In this document: positions 27,240 to 34,460 of the stretch, piece by piece
How positions within the stretch are numbered: position 1 is the first letter of the stretch
Layout: each line of letters starts with the position of its first letter
Origin: Acidobacteriota bacterium
GTDB taxonomy: Bacteria > Acidobacteriota > Thermoanaerobaculia > Gp7-AA8 > JAHWKK01
Reading direction: 5' to 3'
Assembly (NCBI GenBank): GCA_019347945.1
Contig: JAHWKK010000023.1
Coordinates: forward strand, 23,632-60,827
DNA length: 37,196 nucleotides
Program-made: the position numbers and the translations under genes
The notes under the pieces: model-generated
Told to the model about the DNA's origin: nothing
Databases searched by the model: none
The model's input: the letters and a program-made list of their open reading frames with translations, nothing else

Positions 27240-27805
27240 TGACTGCAGAGACACTTCTTCTTCTATGTCTGAACTTTCTTTTTATCGGGGCATTGCCGCG
27301 GATCTTCTTCAAGAAGGGATCGCTCGCCCCGATGTGGTGGGCAACCGCGCTGCCACTTTTCATCTCCCCGCTGACGGCGGTTCTCATCTTTTTCGATCTG
27401 ATGCCCTTGTTCGTGATCGAGCTCGAGTGGGCGCGCTGGCTCTCCCTCGCGGGAATCATCCTGAATGCCGCTTCGATCGCCTTGATTGCTCTCACGATCG
27501 GGAGCAACCGCATCCCGCTGGCGCTCTGGCACCAGAAGGACGACGCGCCGCAACAGATCGTCACGTTCGGCGCGTACAAATATGTGCGCCATCCTTTCTA
27601 CACGGCGTTCCTGCTCGCGCTGCTGTCGGCGGTTCTGCACGCACCTCACCTTCTGACATTGCTGACACTCGTGTACGGGCTGGTGATTCTGAACGCCACC
27701 GCCGCGAGGGAGGAAAAGCGGCTCGCCGCCTCTGAGCTCGGAGAGGAGTATCGAAGCTACATGCAGCGCACCGGACGATTTCTTCCGAGGATGGGACGGG
27801 AATGA
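27239..27805 (+). CDS. ICMT/PEMT-like integral membrane methyltransferase
   Basis: 188 residues from the ATG overlapping the ligase stop. It has several hydrophobic segments (LLLLCLNFLFIGALP, ATALPLFISPLTAVLIFF, WLSLAGIILNAASIALIALTI, AFLLALLSAVLHAP). The SAM-binding signature of isoprenylcysteine carboxyl methyltransferase relatives is complete: GAYKYVRHPFYTAF, then EEKRLAASELGEEYRSYMQRTGRFLPR. The family methylates carboxylates, amines or phospholipid head groups at the membrane. In this operon it could methylate a lipid-like or carboxylate intermediate, which would place part of the pathway at the membrane. It ends with a 4-base overlap with the KAS III gene. Confidence 0.85.
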   Translation: MTAETLLLLCLNFLFIGALPRIFFKKGSLAPMWWATALPLFISPLTAVLIFFDLMPLFVIELEWARWLSLAGIILNAASIALIALTIGSNRIPLALWHQKDDAPQQIVTFGAYKYVRHPFYTAFLLALLSAVLHAPHLLTLLTLVYGLVILNATAAREEKRLAASELGEEYRSYMQRTGRFLPRMGRE

Positions 27806-28752
27806 CAGAGGCATATCTCAACCGTATCGGCTATGCGCTCGGCAGCGAGTCGTGCGACGTGGAACAGACCGCGGCGACCGGGAAGCTCACCTCGGATGCT
27901 GCAGTGATCCGCAAGGCGGGTTTTGCTCGCCACAGCATATGTGCCGAGAGCGAGACCGCGTACGACCTCGGCTTGAAAGCGGTGCGCGATCTCGACGGAA
28001 CGCTCGAAGGAACCGGCGCGATCATCTACTCCACTTGTCTGCCGAACAACGCCAACCTGGGGGATCCCGACGAGTTCGAACGTAGCGGCGACGTGAAGCA
28101 TCTGATGGATTTTCCCGCGAGCCATCTGCAGGCTGAGCTCGGGCTGCACGATGCCGCAGTCATCGGACTGACACAGCAGGCGTGCACGAGTCTTCTCGGG
28201 TCGGTGAGGCTGGCGCGCGCGTTGATCGTCGCCGAGGAGGAGACGACGAAGGTGCTCTGCGTGACAGCCGACCGCTTTCCCGCCGGCGCGACCTATGAAC
28301 AGGCGTACAACCTGATCTCTGACGGAGCGGCAGCGTGTGTGGTCTCGACCGAGAAGATCGGATTCCGAGTGGTCGCATCTCACGCAGTCACTAACGGCGC
28401 GCTCGCCCAGGCGTCTGACGACGAGACGGTCGGCCTCTACTTCAATCACGTGCACTCGATCATCGGAGAGACGCTCCGCAAGGCTGAGCTCGATGTCGAT
28501 GACCTCGCCTGGATCGTGCCGCAGAATACGAACAGGAGCGCCTGGACGATCCTCGCCAGGCTTCTGAAGATCGACGAGGAGCGGATCTTTCTCGATACCA
28601 TCGGAGATATCGGTCACATCATCAGCTCCGACAACCTGGTGAATCTTGCGGAGCTGGATCGCTCCGGACGGATCGAGAGCGGAGATCGGCTGTTGCTCGT
28701 GATGGCGGGCTTCGGTCTGAACTGGCAAACTCTCCTGCTGGAGAAGGTATGA
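27802..28752 (+). CDS. KAS III (FabH)-like condensing enzyme, unusual active site
   Basis: A 316-residue thiolase-fold protein of FabH size. The nucleophile is Cys128 in QQACTSLLGSVRLARAL, followed by LISDGAAACVV and the C-terminal LLLVMAGFGLNWQTLLLEKV strand. Aligned by eye, the FabH histidine motif (PHQAN) reads PQNTN, so Gln241 replaces His. The FabH Asn motif (GNTSAAS) reads GDIGHIISSDN, with His272 nearby. The enzyme is therefore probably not housekeeping FabH but a divergent member that may do condensation, acyl transfer or ester/amide formation. It overlaps neighbours by 4 bases on both sides. Likely partners are an acyl-CoA from the upstream ligase and an aminoacyl- or acyl-carrier protein from this operon. 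Confidence 0.85.
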   Translation: MTEAYLNRIGYALGSESCDVEQTAATGKLTSDAAVIRKAGFARHSICAESETAYDLGLKAVRDLDGTLEGTGAIIYSTCLPNNANLGDPDEFERSGDVKHLMDFPASHLQAELGLHDAAVIGLTQQACTSLLGSVRLARALIVAEEETTKVLCVTADRFPAGATYEQAYNLISDGAAACVVSTEKIGFRVVASHAVTNGALAQASDDETVGLYFNHVHSIIGETLRKAELDVDDLAWIVPQNTNRSAWTILARLLKIDEERIFLDTIGDIGHIISSDNLVNLAELDRSGRIESGDRLLLVMAGFGLNWQTLLLEKV

Positions 28753-29624
28753 GAGCGAGCGAAAAGCTGAAAGATACTGTCGAGTCTCTCTCGGAAAAAT
28801 CGAGGGCGGCGTTCTACGAACCGCAGGAGTCGATCGACTTCCCCGCGTCCGTTCGCGTTGGTGAGGAGTGGTTCACGAGCCCGGAGCTGATCTCTCTGTA
28901 CGGTACCGAACCGTGGGAGGGTCTCGACGAGAAGCAACGAAAGAGACTCAGCTTCTATGAGGCGGTCAACTTTTACAGCCTGAACATCCATGGTGAGCGG
29001 ATGCTGATGGAAGGCCTCGCGAACAGGCTTTACAACCCGGAGCTGCGCGACGTCGCGGAGTATCTCCACCATTTCCTCGACGAAGAGAACAAACACATGT
29101 GGATCTTCGGGACGTTCTGTGTCAACTATGCCGGCACGATCTACCCCGATCGCAAGGTCAGTTTCCCGCGGAAGTACGCAAAGGGAGAGGAACATGTGCT
29201 TTTCTTCACGCGAGTGATGATCTTCGAGGAGATCGTCGACTACTTCAACAGGAAGATGGCGGTCGATGAGAGGCTGAATGAAACGGCACGCGAGATCAAC
29301 CGGATCCACCATGCCGACGAATCACGACATCTGATATTCGGTCGTCGCGTTCTCGCGGAGCTCGTCGATGCCTTCAGAGACGAGTGGCCGGAAGAGACGC
29401 TCATCGGGATCGACGAATACGTGCGAGGCTACTTCAGGGTGGTCTGGAGGGAGTACTACAACCGCGACATCTACCGTGACGCCGCAATCGTGGAAGCCGA
29501 CGAGTTGCCGAAGAGGCTGCTCGAGGACGACGAGGCGCCGCGCGAGCTGAGGCAGACGATCTCGAAGGGCCCGGTCGACTACCTTCTCAAACTCGAGCTG
29601 ATCCGGGAGCGACCGTCGCTGTGA
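28749..29624 (+). CDS. AurF-like diiron N-oxygenase
   Basis: 291 residues with a full set of AurF-type iron ligands. E83 lies in IHGERM, E113 and H116 in DEENKH, E160 in IFEEIVDYF, and H187, E191 and H194 in RIHHADESRHLIF. The spacings E160-27-H187-4-E191-3-H194 and E113-3-H116 match the ligand spacing of the p-aminobenzoate N-oxygenase AurF. Family members oxidise amines to hydroxylamine, nitroso or nitro groups, and some act on carrier-protein-bound substrates. The neighbouring genes for loading an amino acid on a carrier protein suggest that the amine of that residue is oxidised while tethered. N-oxidation rather than C-hydroxylation is inferred from the family. Confidence 0.85.
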   Translation: MRASEKLKDTVESLSEKSRAAFYEPQESIDFPASVRVGEEWFTSPELISLYGTEPWEGLDEKQRKRLSFYEAVNFYSLNIHGERMLMEGLANRLYNPELRDVAEYLHHFLDEENKHMWIFGTFCVNYAGTIYPDRKVSFPRKYAKGEEHVLFFTRVMIFEEIVDYFNRKMAVDERLNETAREINRIHHADESRHLIFGRRVLAELVDAFRDEWPEETLIGIDEYVRGYFRVVWREYYNRDIYRDAAIVEADELPKRLLEDDEAPRELRQTISKGPVDYLLKLELIRERPSL

Positions 29625-29866
29625 ACGACCCGCGGGCTCAGTTGAGGGAGTGGATGGCGAAGAACGGCCGGGGGTCGGTCGGCAAGGAAAATCTGAGCGA
29701 CTCGACTCCGCTGATCGAAGAGGGGATTCTCACCTCGGTGCAGGTGCCGGACCTGCTGCTCTTCATCGAGGAACTTCGGGGAAGGCCGGTCGAGATCGAC
29801 GAGCTCGGCCCTGGTGCGTTTCAGAGTATCGACGTGATCATGCAGAGGTTTTTCGCCGATGTCTGA
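29621..29866 (+). CDS. Acyl/aminoacyl carrier protein 1
   Basis: An 81-residue carrier protein with a GTG start overlapping the AurF-like stop by 4 bases. The phosphopantetheine site is Ser39 in EEGILTSVQVPDLLLFIEEL. The motif reads LTS rather than the DSL of fatty-acid ACPs, closer to DltC-like and amino acid carrier proteins. An acidic helix and a final helix (AFQSIDVIMQRFF) complete the four-helix fold. It lies directly before the amino acid:[carrier protein] ligase gene, with an 8-base overlap, so it is the most likely acceptor of the amino acid. No phosphopantetheinyl transferase is in the window, so a genomic one must act. Confidence 0.85.
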   Translation: MNDPRAQLREWMAKNGRGSVGKENLSDSTPLIEEGILTSVQVPDLLLFIEELRGRPVEIDELGPGAFQSIDVIMQRFFADV

Positions 29867-30740
29867 GCTTCGGAAACTTCAGCCGAGCGAAGTCCCGGGA
29901 CTCCAGTGGCTGCCGGGCGGGCAGAGTGCACTCTCGGGCGGGCTGCTGCGGCAGCTCGATGTGCTCGACGCGCTGTTCCTGAGATTCGCCGACGAGCTGG
30001 GAGCAGCGCGTGTGAGCTTCCCACCGCTGGTGAGTGTCGAGCAGCTGGACCGGATCGCCTACTTCGAGGCGTTTCCGCAGCTCTTTACCGCAGCGGTCGG
30101 TCTCGAGGCCAGCGAGGAGAACCTGCAGGCGTTCACCGCCGGAGACGTCGTGCACGACGGCGCGCTCAAACTCACGGAGCTGGCGCCGGTCAGGGAGATT
30201 TTGACACCGGCGGCATGCTATCCACTCTATTTCAGCCTGCAGGAGACTGAGCTGAGTGGCAGGGCGATCTACACTGTTCGCGCTCAGTGCCATCGACGCG
30301 AACGCGAGTTCGTCCCCCTCGAGCGGCAATGGTCATTCGCGATGCGCGAGATCGTATGCCTCGGATCGGGTGAGGAGGTCAGAGAATTCATCGCGTTCTG
30401 CACCGAGAGCCTCGACCGGCTCTTCCGGGAGCTCGCGCTCGAGATCGAGTGGAAGACCGCTACCGATCCGTTCTTCGACCCGAAGAATCCGCAGGCTCTC
30501 ATGCAGAAGGTGGATCCGGTGAAGCGCGAAATGGTGTGCGACGGCCTCGCCATCGGATCGACGAACTACCACCGCCATCACTTTGGCGATGCGTTCGACA
30601 TCACCCGCGATGGGAAGTCGGTCGAGTCCGGCTGCGTCGCTTTCGGTCTCGAGCGGTGGCTTCGCGTGCTGATCGAGCAGTACGGCGAGAATTCCGAGGA
30701 GTGGCCTCGCTTCGACGAGATCGGGTGGCCCGGTGAGTGA
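29859..30740 (+). CDS. Amino acid:[carrier protein] ligase (atypical SerRS-like)
   Basis: 293 residues resembling the catalytic core of seryl-tRNA synthetase but without the N-terminal tRNA-binding coiled coil, so it should not charge tRNA. Class II motifs are visible: CHRRE and the loop ending WSFAMREIVCLG (motif 2), and AFGLERW (motif 3). The Cys120, Glu164 and Cys259 pattern (AACYPLY, MREIV, SGCVAFG) matches the Cys-Glu-Cys zinc site of bacterial amino acid:[carrier protein] ligases. Those enzymes adenylate a small amino acid such as glycine or alanine and transfer it to the phosphopantetheine arm of a carrier protein. The adjoining carrier protein gene supports this role. The amino acid used here cannot be read with certainty. 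Confidence 0.88.
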   Translation: MSELRKLQPSEVPGLQWLPGGQSALSGGLLRQLDVLDALFLRFADELGAARVSFPPLVSVEQLDRIAYFEAFPQLFTAAVGLEASEENLQAFTAGDVVHDGALKLTELAPVREILTPAACYPLYFSLQETELSGRAIYTVRAQCHRREREFVPLERQWSFAMREIVCLGSGEEVREFIAFCTESLDRLFRELALEIEWKTATDPFFDPKNPQALMQKVDPVKREMVCDGLAIGSTNYHRHHFGDAFDITRDGKSVESGCVAFGLERWLRVLIEQYGENSEEWPRFDEIGWPGE

Positions 30741-31788
30741 GATGACCCTGATCACCGGTGCGTCGGGGTATCTCGGTCGGCGCCTGGTCGAGAGCCTCCG
30801 GACCCGCAGCGAGGACGAGCTGGTCCTGTGGGGCAGGTCACTCGACGGTTTCGAAGGCGATCGAGCTACACTCGCAAGTGGCGACATGACCGACGATCAG
30901 CCGTTCCGCGAAGTCGATCCGAACGGGATAACCAGGATCATTCATGCCGCAGCGGTTACGCGATTCAACGTCGACCCCGACACGGCCCGGGAGGTCAATG
31001 TCGAAGGTGCGCGAAAGCTCTTCGACTTCGCGCGAAGATGCCCGAATCTCGAGTCGTTCGATCTGCTCAGCACTGTCTACGCCTTCGGTCTCGAGGGAGG
31101 CAGACTGACGGAGAGGCCAGCCGCCGGGGATTCGGGCTTCGCGAATGAGTACGAGCGGTCGAAAAACCAGGCGGAGAATCTTCTGATTCATGAGTACGAC
31201 GACCTGCCGTGGCGGATCGAACGAATCGCGACGGTAATCGCAGACGACCAGGGCGGTGCGGTGGCTCAGGAGAACGCCGTCCACAACACGCTGAAGCTGC
31301 TGTATTACGGACTCCTCTCGCTCGTCCCGGGCAAGCCGGAGGTCCCCCTCTACTTCGTGACGGCGGATTTCGTGACTGACGTTCTCGTCTCAGTGATGGA
31401 AGCAGGAGACCTTCGACAGATCTATCACGTCTGTCATCGGAAGGACGAGTCGCTGACCCTCGACGAGTTTCTCGACATCGTCTTCGAGACTTTCGAGGAG
31501 GATGAGAAGTTTCGAAGCCGGCGGGCTCTCAGACCGCTTTACACCGATGCGGACTCTTTCGACCTGATGGTGGAACAGGTGTCGGGTTTCAGCGGAGGGA
31601 TCCTGGGGCAGGCAGTCGGGAGTGTGGCTCCTTTCGCACGGGAGCTCTTCAGCGTCAAAGAGTTCTCGAATGAGAACGCGCGGCGGGTGGCGGGCGATGG
31701 AGTACCGCACGATGAGCGGGAGCTCGTCGCAAACGTCTGTCGCAGTCTGGTCAGAAGCAGATTCGGAGTTGCCAATGTCGCTGTCTGA
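30733..31788 (+). CDS. Extended SDR, thioester-reductase-like
   Basis: 351 residues from GTG 30733; ATG 30742 is an equal candidate and gives MTLITGASGYLG right at the start. NAD(P)-binding GASGYLG and the YxxxK pair (Tyr137/Lys141 from the ATG, in YERSKNQAE) with LLSTVYAFG before it define an extended short-chain dehydrogenase. The blocks IIHAAAVTRFN, VNVEGARKLFDFA and the WRIERIATVI strand resemble thioester-reductase (NAD_binding_4) domains that release carrier-bound acyl groups as aldehydes or alcohols. A simple epimerase/dehydratase remains possible. It overlaps the ligase gene by 8 bases and the ferritin-like gene by 14. In this operon reductive release of the finished chain is the best inference. 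Confidence 0.78.
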   Translation: MSEMTLITGASGYLGRRLVESLRTRSEDELVLWGRSLDGFEGDRATLASGDMTDDQPFREVDPNGITRIIHAAAVTRFNVDPDTAREVNVEGARKLFDFARRCPNLESFDLLSTVYAFGLEGGRLTERPAAGDSGFANEYERSKNQAENLLIHEYDDLPWRIERIATVIADDQGGAVAQENAVHNTLKLLYYGLLSLVPGKPEVPLYFVTADFVTDVLVSVMEAGDLRQIYHVCHRKDESLTLDEFLDIVFETFEEDEKFRSRRALRPLYTDADSFDLMVEQVSGFSGGILGQAVGSVAPFARELFSVKEFSNENARRVAGDGVPHDERELVANVCRSLVRSRFGVANVAV

Positions 31789-32356
31789 GAACGAACGCTG
31801 GATCCTCAGTTTTTACAGAACCTCGGAGATCAACGGCTCACTCTTTTTCGGAAGGCTCGCCAAATCGCTCCCTCCAGGGCCGGTGCAGCATGACATGACG
31901 AAGCACTTCTCCGACGAAGGGCTTCATGCCTGGTACTGGACCTCCTGTCTCGAGAAGCTCGGTACGGAGCCGTTACGGCTCGACGAGACCTACCAGGAAC
32001 GCTATCTGGTGGCAGCTGGACTCCCTGTGAATCTGATGGAGATTCTCGCGATCACGCTGATCTTCGAGAAACGTGTGATCGGGCAGTACGGGTTGCATCG
32101 CGCTGCACCGAACATCCGCCCGGAGGTTCGCGAGACGTTCGATCTGATCATGGAGGACGAGAAGTGGCACATCGAATGGGTGTCGAAAGCGCTCGGGGCA
32201 TTGAAGCCGGAGTACGGCGAAGAGAGGGTGAAGCAGACGCTCGAACGGTTTCGAGAGGCCGATCGTGACGTGTACGAGAGTGTGCTGAGGGAGCACGAGG
32301 AGCGTCTCGAAGAGCTGATGCAGAACCGGAGGCGAAGGAGGAGTGGCAGTGAGTGA
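31775..32356 (+). CDS. Ferritin-like diiron protein
   Basis: 193 residues from ATG 31775, chosen because GGAG lies just upstream and the following sequence (MSLSENERWILSFYRTSEIN) starts the first helix. The four-helix diiron ligand set is complete: E18 (TSEINGS), E48 and H51 (SDEGLHAW), E98 (IFEKRV), E129 and H132 (EDEKWHIEW). It belongs to the ferritin-like superfamily and is shorter than methane-monooxygenase-type hydroxylases. It could be an oxygenase or desaturase acting on the carrier-bound substrate, or an auxiliary redox protein for the AurF-like enzyme. Overlaps of 14 bases upstream and 8 bases downstream place it firmly in the operon. Confidence 0.75.
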   Translation: MSLSENERWILSFYRTSEINGSLFFGRLAKSLPPGPVQHDMTKHFSDEGLHAWYWTSCLEKLGTEPLRLDETYQERYLVAAGLPVNLMEILAITLIFEKRVIGQYGLHRAAPNIRPEVRETFDLIMEDEKWHIEWVSKALGALKPEYGEERVKQTLERFREADRDVYESVLREHEERLEELMQNRRRRRSGSE

Positions 32357-32576
32357 GTTCAGACAGCGTCTGGCGAAGGCGATCGGCAGGAGCGAGGAGA
32401 TCGAGCGGAAGAGACCGATCGACGAGCTGGGGGTCGACTCGTTCGCGCTCGTCGACATCATCGTACGGCTTCAGGAAGAGCTGGGCGTCCGGATCTTTCA
32501 GGAAGATCTCGCCGAGGTGAAGACGGTCGGAGACCTCGAGGACGTATTCGAATCCCGCGCAAAGGAATCGGGTTGA
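32349..32576 (+). CDS. Acyl carrier protein 2
   Basis: 75 residues from GTG 32349, chosen over GTG 32343 because AAGGAGG (32334-32340) is 8 bases upstream. The phosphopantetheine site is Ser31 in DELGVDSFALVDIIVRLQEE, the DSF/DSL type usual for fatty-acid or polyketide ACPs. It thus differs from carrier protein 1 and may carry the acyl rather than the aminoacyl partner. It is the last gene of the operon. No clear intrinsic terminator follows; 32577-32698 contains no gene that I can support. Confidence 0.88.
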   Translation: MSEFRQRLAKAIGRSEEIERKRPIDELGVDSFALVDIIVRLQEELGVRIFQEDLAEVKTVGDLEDVFESRAKESG

Positions 32577-32698
32577 AGCAGACTCGGCCTACTCTAGGAA
32601 CTACTCCGCTGGGCTGAAGCCTGATGACGTTTGTGCCGCCTATAGCTATGCCTTCGGCGTGTACTTCGGCTGGCATCCATGACCGATAGGGCGGAGAT

Positions 32699-32727
32699 GG
32701 GGTCATGTCTTTGCTTTTCGTTTTCAG
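32699..32727 (+). repeat. REP-like sequence 1
   Basis: Begins GGGGTCATGTCTTTGC and continues TTTTCGTTTTC. It is followed after ~7 bases by an imperfect complementary arm (CTGAGAATCGAAAGC), giving a hairpin. It belongs to the GGGGTCA(N)(N)(N)CTT family listed below. Confidence 0.6.
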
Positions 32728-32751
32728 GACTGAGAATCGAAAGCGGAAGAA

Positions 32752-32780
32752 GGGGCATGTCGTTGCCTTTCGGTTTCAGG
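32752..32780 (+). repeat. REP-like sequence 2
   Basis: GGGGCATGTCGTTGCCTTTC followed by GGTTTCAGG, a degenerate direct copy of the preceding element 53 bases away. It ends just before the ribosome-binding site of the cupin gene. Confidence 0.55.
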
Positions 32781-32795
32781 ACGGGAGGAATCTTC

Positions 32796-33158
32796 ATGGA
32801 AAAGCCAGTACCACCGGATCACGGAGTTACATTCAACCTCGACAGCATCGCTCAGGCGCTCCGGGCAGAGGAGCCGTACGTTCGCGAGGGACAGACTGCC
32901 CGAACCCTCATCCAATCGCCTGACCTGCGTCTCGTGATCGTCGCGCTCGAGGCCGGCAAGACGATCTCTGAACACCACACCCACGTAACCGCGTCGGTCC
33001 AGACCCTGTCCGGGCACATCCGCGTGCAACTCCCCGAGCGGGTTGTGGACGTGCCAGCCGGCCAGCTCCTGGTGCTGGGCGCTGGTCTTTCACACGACGT
33101 GTATGCTGAGACCGACCGCACGTTCGTATTGACACTGGGATGGCCGCCTAACAGATAA
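32796..33158 (+). CDS. Small single-domain cupin
   Basis: 120 residues from ATG 32796, preceded by GGGAGGAA. The cupin barrel is clear: ISEHHTHVTASVQTLSGHIRVQL (metal-binding His cluster HHTH in motif 1) and VPAGQLLVLGAGLSHDVYAETD (motif 2, His in LSHDV). Such small cupins bind a metal and may be sensors, isomerases or quercetinase-like proteins; no substrate can be named. It is flanked by REP-like sequences on both sides, so it is probably a stand-alone gene. A longer frame starting at 32679 is REP-derived and was not used. Confidence 0.8.
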   Translation: MEKPVPPDHGVTFNLDSIAQALRAEEPYVREGQTARTLIQSPDLRLVIVALEAGKTISEHHTHVTASVQTLSGHIRVQLPERVVDVPAGQLLVLGAGLSHDVYAETDRTFVLTLGWPPNR

Positions 33159-33251
33159 GCAGGCGCCGCGAGGCCCCGAGATGCGGCTGGAGATCCACCC
33201 GGTCGCCGGCTATCACCCAACGCTGACGAGCTACTGGTCGCCGTAACGACG

Positions 33252-33266
33252 TCCGGCTTCGCCGGA
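33252..33266 (+). other. Short hairpin downstream of the cupin gene
   Basis: TCCGGC-TTC-GCCGGA, a 6-bp perfect stem with 3-base loop ~94 bases after the cupin stop. There is no T-run, so a terminator role is doubtful. The rest of 33159-33420 holds nothing recognisable. Confidence 0.35.
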
Positions 33267-33420
33267 ACCTCCTGAACAACCGAAACCGGATCGCCGTCAC
33301 CTGGCCGACTGTGTCTTCAGATCGTCGCAAATCATCTCGCCGGTCGGAAAGCAGTGTCGGCGCACACCAGACCCGAACACCTTCAAAACGGTATAATGAA
33401 AGCCATCCAGGTGAGCTCGA

Positions 33421-33446
33421 AAACCGAAAAACGAAGACCTGACCCC
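33421..33446 (-). repeat. REP-like sequence 3
   Basis: On the minus strand it reads GGGGTCAGGTCTTCGTTTTT then CGGTTT, the best match to the element at 36942. It lies just beyond the truncated 3' end of the RAYT remnant. Confidence 0.65.
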
Positions 33447-33465
33447 AGTGCCTTCGCGGTCGTCA

Positions 33466-33555
33466 TCATCGTGGAAGATCAATCTCGCGGTTGTTGCCGC
33501 GGGAGGTGACGTGCCAGAGAGCACCACGATGTTCGAGTCTGAGCGGCCGAGCCAT
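33466..33555 (-). pseudogene. RAYT (REP-associated tyrosine transposase) N-terminal remnant
   Basis: The frame starts MARPLRLEHRGALWHVTSRG and continues NNREI, the characteristic first 25 residues of Y1/HUH transposases of the RAYT group. It breaks off after 29 codons, so the HUH motif and catalytic Tyr are absent. REP-like sequences lie on both sides (33421 and 33697). The piece is a dead remnant; mobilisation of the local REPs would need an intact RAYT elsewhere. Confidence 0.75.
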
Positions 33556-33696
33556 GGAGAAACCATCCCTCGGTGAAAGGAAAAAGTCCAACCGTTGCCC
33601 GAAGTGATTGCTTTTCTCCCTCGGAATGGCAACTTTCGTGACATCTTTCCACGAGGAGTAGAATGCTTTTGAGCCCGAAAATGTGCGAGGAATCGA

Positions 33697-33714
33697 AGAA
33701 CGAAGGTGTGACCC
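33697..33714 (-). repeat. REP-like sequence 4
   Basis: The minus strand reads GGGGTCACACCTTCGTTC, identical over this stretch to the element at 34627. It sits at the point where homology of the quinone oxidoreductase gene begins. Confidence 0.65.
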
Positions 33715-33727
33715 CAAATTTCCGCAT

Positions 33728-34459
33728 GTGGCCTTCATGGGACTCCCCTGCTATGCAGAGAAAGTCGTGATTCCGGCCGTCGCGGCGATTCCGCTTCCAC
33801 CCGAGATCGACTTCGACACGGGCGCATCATTTCTCGTCACCTATCTCACCGCGCACCATCTCCTCCATACGATGGGCCGCGTAAAGAGCGGAGGCGTCGT
33901 CCTGCTCTACGCCGCCGCGGGAGGAGTCGGAACCGCGACGATCCAGCTCGCGAAGATCGCGGGGATCGAGATCATCGGCCTGACCAGCAGCGATGAAAAG
34001 GTACAGCGGCTTCGAGACCTGGGCCTCGAGCATGTGTTTACCTACGATCGTCCCGATCTCGTCGAAGAGGTCCGTAAGGTGACCGGCGGGAGGGGAGTCG
34101 ATGCGATCCTCGACTCGGTGGCGGGGACGCAGTTCCATCGGAATTTCGACATGCTCGCTCCCCTCGGACAGCTGGTCTGGTTCGGCTACTCCGGCGGGAT
34201 GCCTCCCGAAGACCTGCTCGAGCACCTCGGAGCGCATTTCATCAAAGGAATCGGCCTGCACACCTTCCACCTGACCTACAGCGTCGCGGAGCCGTACCCC
34301 GAGCTCGCTGCCCACTCCGTCGGCGTGCTCCTGGAACATCTGGTAGCGGAACGCATCGAGCCGATCATCCACGACCGGTTTCCGCTGACGGAAGCTCATC
34401 GAGCTCATGAGCTCCTGGAGAATCGAGCAACCGTCGGCAAGCTGATCCTCAACCCGTAA
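33728..34459 (+). pseudogene. 5'-truncated NADPH:quinone oxidoreductase (MDR family)
   Basis: From codon 33728 (VAFMGLPCYAEKVVIPA) the sequence follows zinc-free medium-chain quinone oxidoreductases to the end (RATVGKLILNP). It includes the nucleotide-binding AAAGGVGTATIQLAK and the GGRGVDAILDSVAG block. About 80 N-terminal residues of the GroES-like catalytic domain are missing. The open frame simply runs back into REP sequence up to an ATG at 33683. Family members are ~320-330 residues; only ~243 are left. I treat it as a pseudogene cut by the REP/RAYT event, though a shortened protein from ATG 33737 cannot be excluded. Confidence 0.75.
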
Positions 34460-34460
34460 G

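Noticed and set aside
27757-28728. Minus-strand frame of 323 codons opposite the KAS III gene
   Set aside because: It is antisense to a gene with clear catalytic motifs and has no family signature of its own.
27802-28752. Calling this gene housekeeping fabH
   Set aside because: The His and Asn active-site motifs are altered and the gene is embedded in a specialised operon, not next to fatty-acid genes.
29859-30740. Calling this gene seryl-tRNA synthetase
   Set aside because: The N-terminal tRNA-binding arm is absent, the length is ~293 and the Cys-Glu-Cys zinc pattern fits amino acid:[carrier protein] ligases. It also lies beside a carrier protein gene.
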